Shown piece after piece: positions 13,646 through 13,912 of a stretch of DNA of 13,912 nt. Each line of letters opens with the position of its first letter. Position 1 is the stretch's first letter. The notes beneath the pieces were generated by a model. It had not been told where the DNA came from. It made no database searches and worked only from the letters and a program-made list of their open reading frames with translations. A program made the translations under genes and the position numbers. The stretch comes from an uncultured Bacteroidales bacterium (GTDB lineage: Bacteria > Bacteroidota > Bacteroidia > Bacteroidales > UBA932): the NCBI GenBank assembly GCA_934695325.1, contig CAKUVD010000021.1, forward strand, positions 1-13,912. The letters are read 5' to 3'.

Positions 13646-13791
13646 AATATCCTTTTCCTGTCCTTGTCAGGGGTTCTTGTGAGAACTATTCCAAGTCCGC
13701 GTTATACATCGCTGTCTTCTCTTTTCAAACGTTTTGCCAGTATGCAAAATATGCCACAATGACATAAAAACTGTCGATTTTACAAATAAAC

Positions 13792-13822
13792 GCCAAATAC
13801 TCATCTGTCAGATTGCCAAATA
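13792..13822. repeat. direct repeat flanking a short palindrome upstream of the CBASS operon
   Basis: GCCAAATA occurs at 13792-13799 and 13815-13822. Between them lies the palindrome ATCTG-T-CAGAT (13803-13813). It sits about 150 nt upstream of the small gene, between divergent transcripts, so it could be an operator. No exact promoter for the minus-strand operon was found here. Confidence 0.3.
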
Positions 13823-13877
13823 TCACAGAAAATATGTTATTTCTTAGAATAAAATTTATCTTTTCAAGATTTATTAC

Positions 13878-13885
13878 TACCTTTG
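13878..13885 (+). promoter_or_regulatory. promoter box for a gene leaving the right edge
   Basis: TACCTTTG matches TAnnTTTG exactly and is preceded by AT-rich sequence. The -33 element is weak (TTTA-like). An ATG at 13908-13910 begins what is probably the next gene, cut off after five bases. Confidence 0.45.
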
Positions 13886-13912
13886 CAGCCCGGAAACAAT
13901 CATCATTATGAT

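Overview
The window looks like a mobile or accessory region of a Bacteroidales (gut Bacteroidota) genome. The evidence is several promoters of the Bacteroides type (TTG, about 19-21 nt, TAnnTTTG), weak Shine-Dalgarno sites, a DUF6371/toprim-like fragment, a DUF5036-type lipoprotein, and small proteins typical of Bacteroides phages. The genus cannot be resolved from the sequence.

Layout. (1) 1-1400: the C-terminal end of a DUF6371-like protein, then a DUF3800 gene on +, whose 3' end is met tail-to-tail by a short predicted three-hairpin RNA on - (about 1252-1332). (2) 1516-3084: a phage lysis cassette on -, made of a GH24 lysozyme, a holin-like membrane/coiled-coil protein and a unimolecular-spanin-like lipoprotein split by one in-frame amber codon. 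A small + strand gene (2050-2259) sits inside the cassette. (3) 3105-5739: three phage-like genes on - behind a good promoter, with a terminator between them and the lysozyme. (4) 5875-8150: two lipoprotein genes on + that look like cargo (morons) between phage-like genes. (5) 8149-8874: a third copy of the phage-like paralogous protein, on -. (6) About 9143-10586: roughly 1.4 kb without a believable protein, GC-rich and dense in perfect and nested inverted repeats. It is a candidate large structured RNA on +, or a folded single-stranded-DNA element. (7) 10601-13645: an anti-phage CBASS operon on -, reading small basic protein, Cap5 (HNH-SAVED), CD-NTase, E2-like protein. A + strand promoter at the right edge points out of the window.

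How the genes work together. In region 7 the CD-NTase is expected to make a cyclic nucleotide when phage infects. This activates the HNH nuclease of Cap5 through its SAVED domain, while the E2-like protein primes the CD-NTase. In region 2 the lysozyme cuts peptidoglycan, the holin-like protein would release it, and the spanin would join the two membranes, if its amber codon is read through. The least explained parts are the 9143-10586 region and the short RNA next to the DUF3800 gene.
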